From Sulfitobacter sp. DSM 110093 (GTDB taxonomy: Bacteria; Pseudomonadota; Alphaproteobacteria; Rhodobacterales; Rhodobacteraceae), in NCBI RefSeq assembly GCF_022788715.1, contig NZ_CP085167.1:1237001-1301000 (forward strand): a DNA stretch of 64,000 nucleotides. Direction: 5' to 3'. The notes under the pieces are model-generated. The model had not been told where the DNA came from and made no database searches. It saw only the letters and a list, made by a program, of their open reading frames with translations. The position numbers and the translations under genes are program-made. This document shows, in pieces, positions 29,113 to 38,821 of this stretch (position 1 is the first letter of the stretch; each line of letters begins with the position of its first letter).

Positions 29113-30674
29113 TGGATACGCATCTGCTTTCAATCATCACATTCATTCCGGCCTTCGCAGCGTTGATCCTTGCGGTGTTCCTGCGCGGTGACGATGCCGC
29201 CGCCGGGCGGAATGCAAAATGGTTGGCCTTCATCACCACGACGGTCACCTTCCTGATCTCGCTTTTCGTGCTGTTCGAGTTCGATCCGTCCAACACCGAC
29301 TTCCAATTCGTGGATGAGGCCGACTGGCTTCTGGGTCTGAAGTACCGCCTTGGCGTCGACGGGATTTCGATCCTTTTCGTTATGCTGACCACCTTCATGA
29401 TGCCGCTGGTTATCGCGGCAAGCTGGAATGTCGAGCATCGCGTTAAGGAATACATGATCGCCTTCCTGCTCTTGGAAACGCTGATGCTCGGCGTGTTCAT
29501 GGCGCTGGATCTGGTGCTCTTTTACCTCTTCTTTGAGGCGGGTCTGATCCCGATGTTCCTGATCATCGGCATCTGGGGCGGGAAAGAGCGTATCTACGCG
29601 AGCTTCAAGTTCTTCCTTTACACCTTCCTCGGCTCGGTGCTGATGCTGGTGGCGATGGTTGCGATGTTTACTGAGGCGGGCACGACCTGCATCGGCGGCT
29701 GCGAGGTTAGCCTGCTGACACATAACTTCGCCTCCGATAACTTTGAGCTTCTGGGCATTCAGATCGTCGGCGGCATGCAAACGCTGATGTTCCTGGCCTT
29801 CTTCGCCAGCTTCGCGGTCAAGATGCCGATGTGGCCGGTCCACACTTGGCTGCCCGATGCGCACGTTCAGGCCCCGACGGCGGGTTCCGTGGTGCTGGCG
29901 GCGATCTTGCTGAAAATGGGCGGCTACGGCTTCCTACGCTTTAGCCTGCCGATGTTCCCCGTAGGGTCAGAGGTGATGACCCCGCTGATCCTGTGGATGT
30001 CTGCGATTGCCATTGTCTACACCTCGCTGGTGGCGCTGGTGCAGCAGGACATGAAAAAGCTGATCGCTTATTCCTCGGTCGCACACATGGGTTTCGTCAC
30101 GATGGGCATCTTTGCTGCGAACCAGCAGGGTGTTGATGGTGCAATTTTCCAGATGATCAGCCACGGTTTCATTTCCGGCGCGCTCTTCCTCAGCGTTGGC
30201 GTGATCTATGACCGGATGCACACCCGTGACATCGACGCCTATGGTGGTCTGGTGAACCGGATGCCTGCCTATGCGCTGGTCTTTATGTTCTTCACCATGG
30301 CGAACGTGGGTCTGCCGGGCACATCCGGTTTTGTGGGGGAATTCCTGACGCTGATGGCGACCTTCCAAGTGAACACTTGGGTGGCTGCTGTGGCGACCAC
30401 GGGTGTGATCTTCTCGGCGGCCTATGCGCTGTGGCTCTATCGCCGCGTGGTGATGGGTGACCTGATCAAAGAAAGCCTCAGGGCGATCACCGACATGACC
30501 GCGCGTGAGAAATGGATCATTGCACCGCTGGTGGCGATGACCCTGATCTTGGGCGTCTATCCGGCGCTGGTGCTTGATATGATCGGGCCGTCGGTGGCTG
30601 CTCTCGTTGACAATTACGACATGGCGCTGGAGGCGGCTGACACCGCTGTGCAGACCGCCGATGCCTCGCATTAA
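29112..30674 (+). CDS. nuoM: NADH-quinone oxidoreductase subunit M
   Basis: A 520-residue antiporter-like proton-pumping subunit with about 14 TM segments. [18 protein letters not shown] carries the key glutamate, and [20 protein letters not shown] is the usual NuoM signature. The ATG at 29112 overlaps the nuoL stop, which decides the start over the in-frame extension to 29082. Fourteen bases separate it from nuoN. Confidence 0.97.
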   Translation: MDTHLLSIITFIPAFAALILAVFLRGDDAAAGRNAKWLAFITTTVTFLISLFVLFEFDPSNTDFQFVDEADWLLGLKYRLGVDGISILFVMLTTFMMPLVIAASWNVEHRVKEYMIAFLLLETLMLGVFMALDLVLFYLFFEAGLIPMFLIIGIWGGKERIYASFKFFLYTFLGSVLMLVAMVAMFTEAGTTCIGGCEVSLLTHNFASDNFELLGIQIVGGMQTLMFLAFFASFAVKMPMWPVHTWLPDAHVQAPTAGSVVLAAILLKMGGYGFLRFSLPMFPVGSEVMTPLILWMSAIAIVYTSLVALVQQDMKKLIAYSSVAHMGFVTMGIFAANQQGVDGAIFQMISHGFISGALFLSVGVIYDRMHTRDIDAYGGLVNRMPAYALVFMFFTMANVGLPGTSGFVGEFLTLMATFQVNTWVAAVATTGVIFSAAYALWLYRRVVMGDLIKESLRAITDMTAREKWIIAPLVAMTLILGVYPALVLDMIGPSVAALVDNYDMALEAADTAVQTADASH

Positions 30675-30688
30675 GAAGGACTTGGCGC

Positions 30689-32134
30689 ATGATATCCGCT
30701 GATCTGAACATCATTCTGCCCGAGATTGTCCTTGCGGGGTTTGCCCTGCTTGGCCTTCTTGGCGCGGTCTATACGTCGAAAGACAAGGCCGCCGGGGTGC
30801 TCGTCTGGGTGACCGCGGTGGTGATGGTGCTGCTGGCTGGTTGGGTGGCCATGTCGGGTGACGGCTCCACCAACATTGCGTTTCATGGGATGTTCATCGA
30901 CGACAGCTTTGCCCGCTTTGCCAAAGTAGCGATCCTGCTGTCGGCGGCTGCCGTGTTGGTCATGTCCGAGAACTACATGAAACTGCGCGGTTTGCTGCGG
31001 TTTGAATATCCCATTCTGGTCTCGCTGGCGGTTGTCGGCATGATGGTGATGGTCAGCGCAGGTGACCTGATGGCGCTTTACATGGGGTTGGAACTGCAAT
31101 CTCTGGCGCTCTATGTCGTCGCTTCGCTCCGTCGCGACTCAGTCAAATCGACCGAAGCCGGTCTGAAGTATTTCGTTCTCGGCGCACTCAGCTCGGGCCT
31201 GCTGCTTTATGGTGCGTCGCTTGTCTACGGCTATGCCGGGACCACGCTTTTCGCCGGGATCATCACAACCGCGCAAACCGGGGAAACCTCGCTCGGGCTG
31301 CTTTTTGGTCTGGTCTTCCTGATCTCGGGCCTTGCCTTCAAGGTCTCCGCCGTGCCGTTCCACATGTGGACACCGGACGTTTATGAGGGCGCACCGACCC
31401 CGATTGCGGCGTTCTTTGCAACCGCGCCTAAAGTGGCCGCCATGGGTCTTTTCGCGCGGGTCATGCATGACGCCTTTGGCCAGATCGTCAGCGACTGGAG
31501 CCAGATCGTGGCACTGCTGTCGGTGCTGTCGATGTTCTTCGGCTCGGTCGCCGCGATCGGCCAGACCAACATCAAACGTCTGATGGCCTTCTCGTCGATT
31601 GCCCACATGGGCTATGCGCTAATGGGCTTGGCTGCGGGCACGGCCTTTGGCGTGCAGGCAATGCTGGTCTATATGGCGATCTATGTGACGATGAACCTCG
31701 GCACCTTTGCCTTCATCCTGCTGATGCAGAAAGACGGCGCGCCGGTGACCGATATCACGCTGCTCAACATGTATGCCAAGACCAATCCGGGCCGCGCCCT
31801 TGCGATGCTGGTGCTGCTCTTCAGCCTTGCGGGTGTGCCGCCGATGCTGGGCTTCTTTGGCAAGTTCTATGTGCTGCGCGCAGCCTATGATGCCAATATG
31901 GCATGGCTCGCTGTGGCGGGCGTAATCGCCAGTGTGATCGGCGCTTATTATTACCTGCGGATCGTTTTCTACATGTATTTTGGCGAAGAACGCTCTGACA
32001 CGTTGGATCACCAGAACGGTGGCGTGCTGACCGTGGTGTTGATGGCGTCGGCGGTGATCATGATCGTCGGGATCGCAAACATGTTCGGTGTCGAAGGCAT
32101 GGCCGCCTCGGCCGCGGCGTCACTGGTGAACTGA
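30689..32134 (+). CDS. nuoN: NADH-quinone oxidoreductase subunit N
   Basis: A 481-residue antiporter-like subunit, the third proton channel. [15 protein letters not shown] and [17 protein letters not shown] are the family signatures. AAGAAGGA lies upstream of the ATG. It is the last structural gene of complex I here and is followed after 32 bases by birA, the same order known from the Paracoccus cluster. Confidence 0.96.
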   Translation: MISADLNIILPEIVLAGFALLGLLGAVYTSKDKAAGVLVWVTAVVMVLLAGWVAMSGDGSTNIAFHGMFIDDSFARFAKVAILLSAAAVLVMSENYMKLRGLLRFEYPILVSLAVVGMMVMVSAGDLMALYMGLELQSLALYVVASLRRDSVKSTEAGLKYFVLGALSSGLLLYGASLVYGYAGTTLFAGIITTAQTGETSLGLLFGLVFLISGLAFKVSAVPFHMWTPDVYEGAPTPIAAFFATAPKVAAMGLFARVMHDAFGQIVSDWSQIVALLSVLSMFFGSVAAIGQTNIKRLMAFSSIAHMGYALMGLAAGTAFGVQAMLVYMAIYVTMNLGTFAFILLMQKDGAPVTDITLLNMYAKTNPGRALAMLVLLFSLAGVPPMLGFFGKFYVLRAAYDANMAWLAVAGVIASVIGAYYYLRIVFYMYFGEERSDTLDHQNGGVLTVVLMASAVIMIVGIANMFGVEGMAASAAASLVN

Positions 32135-32166
32135 GCGGTGCGTCGGCCGATCCGCCGGACCACCGC

Positions 32167-32898
32167 ATGACCAATTGGCCGGAAGGCTATGGGCGGCGCG
32201 CCTACGACACGCTTGATTCCACCCTTTCCGAGGCGGCGCGGTTACAGCAAGAGCTGACCGCGCCGACCTGGATCTTGGCGCTGGAGCAGACGGCTGCGCG
32301 CGGTCGCCGGGGCCGAAGCTGGACGACCCCCCGCGGTAATTTTGCGGCAACCTTGATGATGCCGCGCAAAGAACCGCCCGGTATCGCCGCATTACGCTCT
32401 TTCGTGGCGTCGCTGGCGCTGTACCGCGCCTTTGTTGCGGTGACGGGGCGAGAAGACGCTTTCGCGCTGAAATGGCCGAATGATGTACTGCTCCGGGGCG
32501 GCAAGGTTGCGGGTATTCTGCTGGAAAGCGTGGGTGACCAACTAGCCATTGGTATCGGTGTGAACCTTGCCCATGCCCCCGTGGCCAGCACGCTGGAGAC
32601 CCGCGCCCTGCCTGCGGTGACGCTGCGCGAAGCGGGGGCAAATGTAACTGCCGAAGATTTTCTCGACATCCTTGCGCAACAATATGCCGGTCTGGAAGAT
32701 CAATTCACCACCTATGGTTTCACAGCAATCCGCAGCGCATGGCTGGCCCATGCCGCACGGCTGGGAGAGGTCATAACCGCCCGAACTATGCGCGATGAAA
32801 TCACCGGTGTTTTCGAAGATGTCGACAGTGCGGGCAATCTGATCCTGCGCACCCGCGAAGGCGCGGTGCCCATCACCGCAGCAGACGTATTTTTCTAA
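32167..32898 (+). CDS. birA: Biotin-[acetyl-CoA-carboxylase] ligase
   Basis: A 243-residue biotin protein ligase. ARGRRGRSW is the biotinyl-AMP binding loop and KWPNDVLL the conserved catalytic segment. It has no N-terminal helix-turn-helix, so it is a pure ligase and not a repressor. It attaches biotin to acetyl-CoA carboxylase and to the methylcrotonyl-CoA carboxylase encoded in this window. Placement behind nuoN is typical for Rhodobacteraceae. Confidence 0.93.
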   Translation: MTNWPEGYGRRAYDTLDSTLSEAARLQQELTAPTWILALEQTAARGRRGRSWTTPRGNFAATLMMPRKEPPGIAALRSFVASLALYRAFVAVTGREDAFALKWPNDVLLRGGKVAGILLESVGDQLAIGIGVNLAHAPVASTLETRALPAVTLREAGANVTAEDFLDILAQQYAGLEDQFTTYGFTAIRSAWLAHAARLGEVITARTMRDEITGVFEDVDSAGNLILRTREGAVPITAADVFF

Positions 32899-32919
32899 AA
32901 TCGGGGGGAGGGAAGCAGC

Positions 32920-33696
32920 ATGCTTCTGGCAATTGATTGCGGCAACACAAATACGGTATTCTCAATCTGGGACGGGAAAGAGTTCATCGCCACATGGCGG
33001 ACCGCGACTGAATGGAAACGGACGGCTGACCAATATTTTGTCTGGCTTAACACTTTGATGCGGTTACAAAATATCGACGCCGACATCACCGATATGATTA
33101 TCAGCTCGACCGTGCCGCGTGTGGTGTTCAACTTGCGGGTCCTCGCTGATCGCTACTTTCAAACTCGCCCTCTGGTGGTCGGCAAACCCGGCTGCGCGTT
33201 GCCGATTGACGTGCGCGTTGACGGGGGCACACAGGTTGGGCCTGACCGGTTGGTGAATACGGTCGCGGGCTATGATCTTTATGGTGGCGACTTGATCGTG
33301 GTCGACTTTGGCACCGCAACGACCTTTGACGTCGTCGCAGATGATGGTGCCTATATAGGCGGTGTGATCGCCCCCGGTGTGAACCTCAGCCTAGAGGCGC
33401 TGCATAGTGCCGCTGCCGCTCTGCCGCATGTTGATATCTCCAAACCGGCGCATGTAATTGGCACCAATACAGTGGCCTGTATGCAGTCGGGTGTCTTTTG
33501 GGGTTATGTCGGGCTGGTTCGTGAGATATGTGACCGGGTAAAGGCGGAACGCGCTAGACCCATGCGCGTTATCGCAACGGGGGGGCTGGCTCCGCTGTTT
33601 CAACAGGCAGTCGACCTGTTCGATGATTATCAAGATGAACTCACGATGCACGGGCTGACCGTGATCCACGACTACAATAAGGACAAAGCTGAATAA
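32920..33696 (+). CDS. coaX: Type III pantothenate kinase
   Basis: A 258-residue kinase of the ASKHA fold. LLAIDCGNTNTVFSIW is the phosphate-1 loop, GPDRLVNTVAGYDL and VDFGTATTFDVV are further signatures. It phosphorylates pantothenate in the first step of CoA synthesis and needs a monovalent cation. A GGGGGGAGG run precedes the ATG. One base separates it from rnj. Coupling of a CoA gene with birA and complex I is likely for expression rather than mechanism. Confidence 0.94.
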   Translation: MLLAIDCGNTNTVFSIWDGKEFIATWRTATEWKRTADQYFVWLNTLMRLQNIDADITDMIISSTVPRVVFNLRVLADRYFQTRPLVVGKPGCALPIDVRVDGGTQVGPDRLVNTVAGYDLYGGDLIVVDFGTATTFDVVADDGAYIGGVIAPGVNLSLEALHSAAAALPHVDISKPAHVIGTNTVACMQSGVFWGYVGLVREICDRVKAERARPMRVIATGGLAPLFQQAVDLFDDYQDELTMHGLTVIHDYNKDKAE

Positions 33697-33697
33697 T

Positions 33698-35365
33698 ATG
33701 AGCAGCGAACGATTTATCTACCTTCCCCTCGGTGGGGCGGGTGAAATTGGCATGAACGCCTATGTCTATGGCTACGGCAAACCCGGTAAAGAGCGGCTGA
33801 TCGTTGTCGACATCGGTGTGGCCTTCCCCGATATGGACAGCACCCCCGGCGTTGACCTGATCTTGCCCGACATCACGTGGTTGAAAAAACGCCGTGACCA
33901 GATCGAAGCGATCTTTATCACCCACGCACACGAAGACCACATCGGCGCGATCGCCCATTCTTATGAGGCGCTCAAAGCGCCCATTTACGCGCGTGCCTTT
34001 ACCGCAAATATCGCCCGCCGCAAGATGTCAGAGCATGGCCATCCTGAGGATGCGATCACGACGGTGGGCAAGTGGCCTGAGCAGATCACTGCGGGTCCGT
34101 TTAAGATTGGCTTCTTGCCAATCTCGCATTCGATCCCTGAATCTTCGGCCATGGTCATCGACACGCCCGAGGGGCGCACGATCCACTCCGGCGATTTCAA
34201 GATCGACCGCACACCGGGCGTGGGCGAAGCCTTTGATGACGCGCTTTGGGCCGATGTCTGCAAGGATGGCGTCAAAGCGTTGATCTGCGACAGTACGAAT
34301 GTGTTTTCCGCTCATGCCGGACGTTCTGAGGCCACAGTCGGCCCAGAGATCGAAAAGCTGGTAAGCGGCGCTGAGGGTATGGTGATCGCTACGACATTCG
34401 CCTCCAACGTGGCGCGTGTCAAAACGCTGGCCGAGGCCGGCGCGCGCGCAGGTCGGTCGATTGTACTGCTGGGCCGGGCGATGAACCGTATGGTCGAAGC
34501 CTCGATCCAGACCGGTGTGATGAAGGATTTCCCGCCGGTGATCTCGCCCGAGAACGCCCGCGCGATCCCACGTGAGAACCTGATGCTGCTGGTTACGGGC
34601 AGCCAAGGCGAACGCCGCGCGGCTTCGGCGCAGCTTGCACGGGGTAAATATCAGGGGATCGAGTTGAAAGAGGGCGATCTGTTCCTCTTCTCGTCGAAAA
34701 CCATCCCGGGCAATGAGCGCGGTGTTATCAGCATCATCAACCAGTTCTCTGAAAAGGGTGTTGATGTGGTGGACGACTCTTCGGGTCTTTACCACGTGTC
34801 CGGTCACGCCAACCGCCCTGATCTGGAAACGCTGCATGATATTGTGAAGCCACAGGTTCTGATCCCCATGCACGGCGAGCACCGTCACCTACGCGAGCAT
34901 GTAAAAATTGCAGACGGCAAGGGCATCACGGGCGTTCTGGCCGTTAACGGAATGATGATTGATTTGTCGGGCAACAAGCCCAAAGTGGTTGAGCATGTCG
35001 ACACGGGCCGGATGTACCTTGACGGATCGGTTCAGGTCGGTGCGCTGGATGGTGTGGTGCGGGATCGTATCCGCATGGCATTGAACGGTCATGCGACTGT
35101 GACGATGATTTTGGATGCCGACGACGAGCCGCTTGGCGAGCCTTGGGTTGATCTGATGGGTTTGCCGGAAACAGGCCGTTCCAACGCGCCACTGGTGGAT
35201 GTGCTGGAACAGGACCTAAGCCAATGGCTCAACCGTCAGAAAGCCGCCACCCTGCGCGATGACGACAAGCTGAACGACGGCCTGAAAAAGGTTGCTCGAC
35301 AGTCGGCGCAGAACGAAATCGGCAAGAAACCCGAAGTTACCGTGGTGGTTAGTCGTCTGAACTGA
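33698..35365 (+). CDS. rnj: Ribonuclease J
   Basis: A 555-residue metallo-beta-lactamase/beta-CASP RNase. THAHEDHIGAI is the HxHxDH zinc site, and the later ISHSIPES and HSGDFKID complete the metal ligands. HVSGHANRPDL and PMHGEHRHLREH belong to the beta-CASP part. RNase J matures rRNA and degrades mRNA, often with 5'-to-3' exonuclease activity. The last 17 bases overlap the convergent secreted-protein gene. Last gene of the nuo transcription unit. Confidence 0.93.
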   Translation: MSSERFIYLPLGGAGEIGMNAYVYGYGKPGKERLIVVDIGVAFPDMDSTPGVDLILPDITWLKKRRDQIEAIFITHAHEDHIGAIAHSYEALKAPIYARAFTANIARRKMSEHGHPEDAITTVGKWPEQITAGPFKIGFLPISHSIPESSAMVIDTPEGRTIHSGDFKIDRTPGVGEAFDDALWADVCKDGVKALICDSTNVFSAHAGRSEATVGPEIEKLVSGAEGMVIATTFASNVARVKTLAEAGARAGRSIVLLGRAMNRMVEASIQTGVMKDFPPVISPENARAIPRENLMLLVTGSQGERRAASAQLARGKYQGIELKEGDLFLFSSKTIPGNERGVISIINQFSEKGVDVVDDSSGLYHVSGHANRPDLETLHDIVKPQVLIPMHGEHRHLREHVKIADGKGITGVLAVNGMMIDLSGNKPKVVEHVDTGRMYLDGSVQVGALDGVVRDRIRMALNGHATVTMILDADDEPLGEPWVDLMGLPETGRSNAPLVDVLEQDLSQWLNRQKAATLRDDDKLNDGLKKVARQSAQNEIGKKPEVTVVVSRLN

Positions 35366-36011
35366 CCTCTTCGCCACCGCTGCACATATAGACCGCGCCG
35401 CCAACTGCGACCACGCTTACCCCCGTGGCCGCAAGGGCGGCGGGGGTCGATAGCGCGGTGGCCAGCGTCGTGCCCGTGGTCGCCAAATTGGCGCTTAGGG
35501 CCGACGCTCCTCCGGTTAGAATGAACGCCCCTGACTTATGCGCCACGGCTCGTAGGTTTTCCGGCTGGCTAACCGTATCCACGGCAGAGCGCGCGATGCT
35601 TTTGCCAATATCGACCGTCTCTTCCTTGGTGGTATTTACCCGTTCGCAGAATGTCTTTCTGCAATAGCCCCGATAGTTCCGTTCGCCGGGGATCAGGAAA
35701 TAGCCATTCTCATCCGTCGCAGTCAGGCAATAGCCATTGATTTGGTCCAGCGGCACGGAGGTGGCAAGGTAGTCAAACAATACCCCGCTGTTGCAGGCAG
35801 GCGGCGTGCCCCAAAGATTGCTCCATTTCCGGGCGGGCCAGTTCATCAGCCTTTCGCGGGTGCCGACCTCGTCTGCGAAGTTTGCGAAATTCTCGGCCTC
35901 TACAACCACTTCGGCACCGTTAACCACAGCACGGCAGCGTTCCGCGCTGGCGGGGCTGGCCAGAAACGCGGAGAGGGACAAGGCGAGGGTGACAAAAGCG
36001 GGACGCAGCAT
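35349..36011 (-). CDS. Secreted protein of unknown function
   Basis: A 220-residue protein with a signal peptide (MLRPAFVTLALSLSAFLASPASA). The mature N-terminal half has six or more cysteines (RCRA, PACN, GYCLT, GYCRKTFCER), suggesting disulfides. The C-terminal part (about 155-205) is Ala/Gly/Thr-rich and hydrophobic, ending in a short acidic tail. I do not recognise a family. It overlaps the rnj 3' end by 17 bases on the opposite strand. Confidence 0.65.
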   Translation of the reverse strand: MLRPAFVTLALSLSAFLASPASAERCRAVVNGAEVVVEAENFANFADEVGTRERLMNWPARKWSNLWGTPPACNSGVLFDYLATSVPLDQINGYCLTATDENGYFLIPGERNYRGYCRKTFCERVNTTKEETVDIGKSIARSAVDTVSQPENLRAVAHKSGAFILTGGASALSANLATTGTTLATALSTPAALAATGVSVVAVGGAVYMCSGGEEVSSDD

Positions 36012-36053
36012 AACAGGCCTATCTGAGGGGGTTTAACCCCAAATAGCACAGAC

Positions 36054-36093
36054 GAATTCGCCGCCAATCCCGGTCAGGATCGGCGGCGAATTC
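36054..36093 (-). repeat. Strong inverted repeat downstream of the DEAD-box helicase
   Basis: GAATTCGCCGCC (36054-36065) and GGCGGCGAATTC (36082-36093) form a perfect 12-bp stem with a 16-base loop that can add four more pairs. It lies 21 bases past the helicase stop. No U-run follows on the minus strand, so it is either a Rho-associated or stabilising 3' hairpin. Confidence 0.5.
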
Positions 36094-36113
36094 ATGCCAG
36101 CGGTAGGGCTGGT

Positions 36114-37658
36114 TTAGATACGTTCTCTAAAGCTGAGGCCGATGAAGTCGGGCGTATGATCGCCCAGACCGACAACACGGTTATCACCAGCGCCCCGCTT
36201 GTCGTTGCGACCACGACGTTTCTTATCATCATTGCCGCCACGGTTCGGCTTTCGCTCGTCCTGTGCCACTGGGGCCGCTGCCTGTGGGGCAGGGGTAGGC
36301 TCAGGATTCGGTTCCGGTTTGAGCTGAGGCTTCGCTTCAGCTTTCGGCGCTTCGGCCTGTGGCTGCGTGTCTTCGACGGGCTTGTCTGCCGCGGGATTTT
36401 CTGCACGGGGTGCATCAGGCTTACGGCTGCGCGACCGGGTGCGCTTGGGCTTGGCGTTGCTTTTGGCTGGCGCTTCGGCAATAGGCTCTTCGGCGGCAGG
36501 CGCGTCGGTATGGAGCAGGTTTTCGAGGCGCGGGATCTCTTTTTGAACCAGACGTTCGACATCCTCAAAGTTCTTTTCGTCACGCGGCACGCAGATCATG
36601 ATCGCCTTGCCATCGCGCCCGGCGCGGCCCGTCCGACCAATCCGGTGCACGTAATCCTCGGCGTGGCTGGGCACGTCGAAGTTGAACACATGGCTTACGC
36701 TTGGCACATCAAGGCCGCGGGCAGCCACGTCAGAGGCAATAAGGAAACGCAGCTCACCGTTGCGGAAGCCTTCCAACGTTTTGGTCCGCTGGCTTTGATC
36801 CAGATCACCGTGAATGGGTGCCGCGTCATAGCCGTATTTTTTCAACGACTTGGCAACGGTGTCCACATCCATCTTCCGGTTACAGAAGATGATTGCGTTG
36901 GTGCATTTCTCGCCTTCGGCGTCGATCAGCAGGCGCAACAGTTTGCGCTTTTCGGTGGCTTCACGGTCCTTGCGGGAGGCTTTGAACATCACCACGCCTT
37001 GGGTGATATTCTCGCTCGTGGTGGCCTGACGGGCCACTTCGATCCGCTCGGGATTGCTGAGGAATGTATTGGTGATCCGCTCAATCTCAGGCGCCATGGT
37101 GGCAGAGAAGAACAGCGTTTGCCGGGTAAAGGGCGTGAGGCCAAAGATGCGTTCGATATCAGGGATGAAGCCCATGTCGAGCATCCGGTCGGCTTCGTCG
37201 ACGACCATGACTTTCACATCCGACAGGATCAGTTTGCCCCGCTCGAAATGGTCCAGCAGGCGGCCGGGTGTGGCGATCAGCACGTCGACGCCTTTGTCGA
37301 TCAGCTTGTCTTGCTCCTTAAAGCTCACGCCGCCGATCAGCAGCGCTTTGGTGAGCTTGAGGTGCTTGGAATAGGTATCGAAGTTTTCAGCAACCTGCGC
37401 TGCCAATTCCCGCGTGGGGCAAAGCACGAGGCTCCGCGGCATCCGCGCGCGGGCACGGCCACGGGCGAGCAGCGAAAGCATCGGCAGCGTAAAGCTGGCG
37501 GTTTTGCCGGTGCCGGTCTGGGCGATGCCCAAGACGTCGCGGCCTTCGAGGGCAGGGGGGATGGCGCCGGCCTGAATGGGTGTGGGCGATTCGTAGCCAG
37601 CTTCTACAACAGCTTTGAGAACCTTGGCGTTCAAGTTTAGATCGGTAAATTTTGTCAT
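36114..37658 (-). CDS. DEAD-box ATP-dependent RNA helicase
   Basis: A 514-residue helicase. Motifs in order: Q-motif GYESPTPIQ, motif I AQTGTGKT, PTRELAAQ, TPGRLLDH, motif II VDEADRMLDMGF, SAT, and motif VI HRIGRTGRAGRDG. The last 130 or so residues are rich in Pro, Ala, Glu, Lys and Arg, as in RhlE/CsdA-type cold-shock helicases. It probably remodels RNA during ribosome assembly or decay. The ATG at 37658 gives MTKFTDLNLN; the longer frame to 37787 reads as non-coding. Confidence 0.9.
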   Translation of the reverse strand: MTKFTDLNLNAKVLKAVVEAGYESPTPIQAGAIPPALEGRDVLGIAQTGTGKTASFTLPMLSLLARGRARARMPRSLVLCPTRELAAQVAENFDTYSKHLKLTKALLIGGVSFKEQDKLIDKGVDVLIATPGRLLDHFERGKLILSDVKVMVVDEADRMLDMGFIPDIERIFGLTPFTRQTLFFSATMAPEIERITNTFLSNPERIEVARQATTSENITQGVVMFKASRKDREATEKRKLLRLLIDAEGEKCTNAIIFCNRKMDVDTVAKSLKKYGYDAAPIHGDLDQSQRTKTLEGFRNGELRFLIASDVAARGLDVPSVSHVFNFDVPSHAEDYVHRIGRTGRAGRDGKAIMICVPRDEKNFEDVERLVQKEIPRLENLLHTDAPAAEEPIAEAPAKSNAKPKRTRSRSRKPDAPRAENPAADKPVEDTQPQAEAPKAEAKPQLKPEPNPEPTPAPQAAAPVAQDERKPNRGGNDDKKRRGRNDKRGAGDNRVVGLGDHTPDFIGLSFRERI

Positions 37659-37807
37659 GTGCGTCCGGGTTGAGCGGACACTGACTTGGCCCGCGGCAGC
37701 AATACAAGCCGGCCCGAATGGCCCTAGGGGCGGCATATGCCGCGGCATGTTGCGAAAGCGCATAGCAAGTTGCGGCCCAGCCGTCAAACACTTGACCTCT
37801 CAGGCGC

Positions 37808-38743
37808 TTAACTTGCGAAATGGCGCGACACCTTTGCATCAAGGTCAAGATCGGCAAGGCGCAAGAGCCCATGGGCCTTCAGCGTGGCGCGCAGTTCGGG
37901 CGAGTCGGCGCAGACCTCGTCAAAGAAGGCGCGCAATCCCGGCTCGCCCCCTTCGGATTCGATCATGGAGAAGAGCTCATGCATCGACAGCCCACCACGA
38001 TCACGGGGGCGGTTGGGGGCGAGATCGGAACGGTAGGAGCCTTTTTCAAGCCGGTAGCGATAGGCGGCCAGCCAGTCGGGCCAGCTTTTCGCGTGCAGGT
38101 GTGCCAGATCAATGCCGGGCTGTTGCTCTGGCCCGTCAATCATCGCGTCATTCTGAAAAACGTTGTGTATTTGCAGGCGAACGTCGGCCATCCCGGTGCG
38201 GACAAAAACCTTCCCGGCCAAATGGCTCAGGAACCCCCCTTTGACGTATTCGCCATAGGTTGGGTAAAGCTCCGACACGATCTGTACGCGCTGCGGGCCG
38301 TTCGGAATGAAGGCTTTGAAGGCTGTCGCATCGCCCGCCAAAGCCTCCATCGGGCGGATGCGGGCGATCTTTTGCGCTGCGGGCAAGGGGGCGAGCACCT
38401 CGCCCACAGGGCGGTCGGCGACAAGGAATTCGTCCACATCCATATGGATCAGCCAATCCACATCATCCGCGCGGTTATCGGCGCGAGTAGCGTTCTGGCT
38501 TTGGCGGACCTGATGTTTTTGCGGGCGTTTGCCACAGAGCTTTTGCCAATAGGCATCATCGCAGGTGACGACGCGGATCTTGGGGTGGACTTTCAAACTG
38601 TCGAAAGCCTCTGCGTTCTCAGCATCGAGAAAAAGATAAAGCCGATGCGCGCCTGCCTCAAGGTGATAGGCGGCAAAGCGTCGTATCTCGTCAGCGGGGG
38701 CCAAAATTGTGGCAACCAGCCCCCATTTCGTCGTCGTCGTCAT
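37808..38743 (-). CDS. Glycosyltransferase family 2-like protein
   Basis: A 311-residue protein. The N-terminal VATILAPADEIRRFAAYHLEAG and LIHMDVDEFLVA (an acidic DxD-like motif after a long stretch) match the family 2/GT92-like group that transfers sugars to surface polymers. The acceptor is unknown. No polysaccharide genes are adjacent. The gene ends 150 bases before the helicase start on the same strand. Confidence 0.72.
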   Translation of the reverse strand: MTTTTKWGLVATILAPADEIRRFAAYHLEAGAHRLYLFLDAENAEAFDSLKVHPKIRVVTCDDAYWQKLCGKRPQKHQVRQSQNATRADNRADDVDWLIHMDVDEFLVADRPVGEVLAPLPAAQKIARIRPMEALAGDATAFKAFIPNGPQRVQIVSELYPTYGEYVKGGFLSHLAGKVFVRTGMADVRLQIHNVFQNDAMIDGPEQQPGIDLAHLHAKSWPDWLAAYRYRLEKGSYRSDLAPNRPRDRGGLSMHELFSMIESEGGEPGLRAFFDEVCADSPELRATLKAHGLLRLADLDLDAKVSRHFAS

Positions 38744-38821
38744 CGTGTCTCCCCGGTTGGGTCCAGAATGCCATGATTGTTCACGAAATCAAGGCTTACG
38801 ACCCATACCGGACAGGCTATT

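Noticed and set aside
36054-36093. Considered as an intrinsic terminator of the helicase
   Set aside because: The stem is perfect, but no U-run follows on the minus strand, so I list it only as an inverted repeat.
36156-37640. A 494-residue plus-strand frame over the helicase
   Set aside because: Antisense to a gene with all DEAD-box motifs; no start context or family signal.
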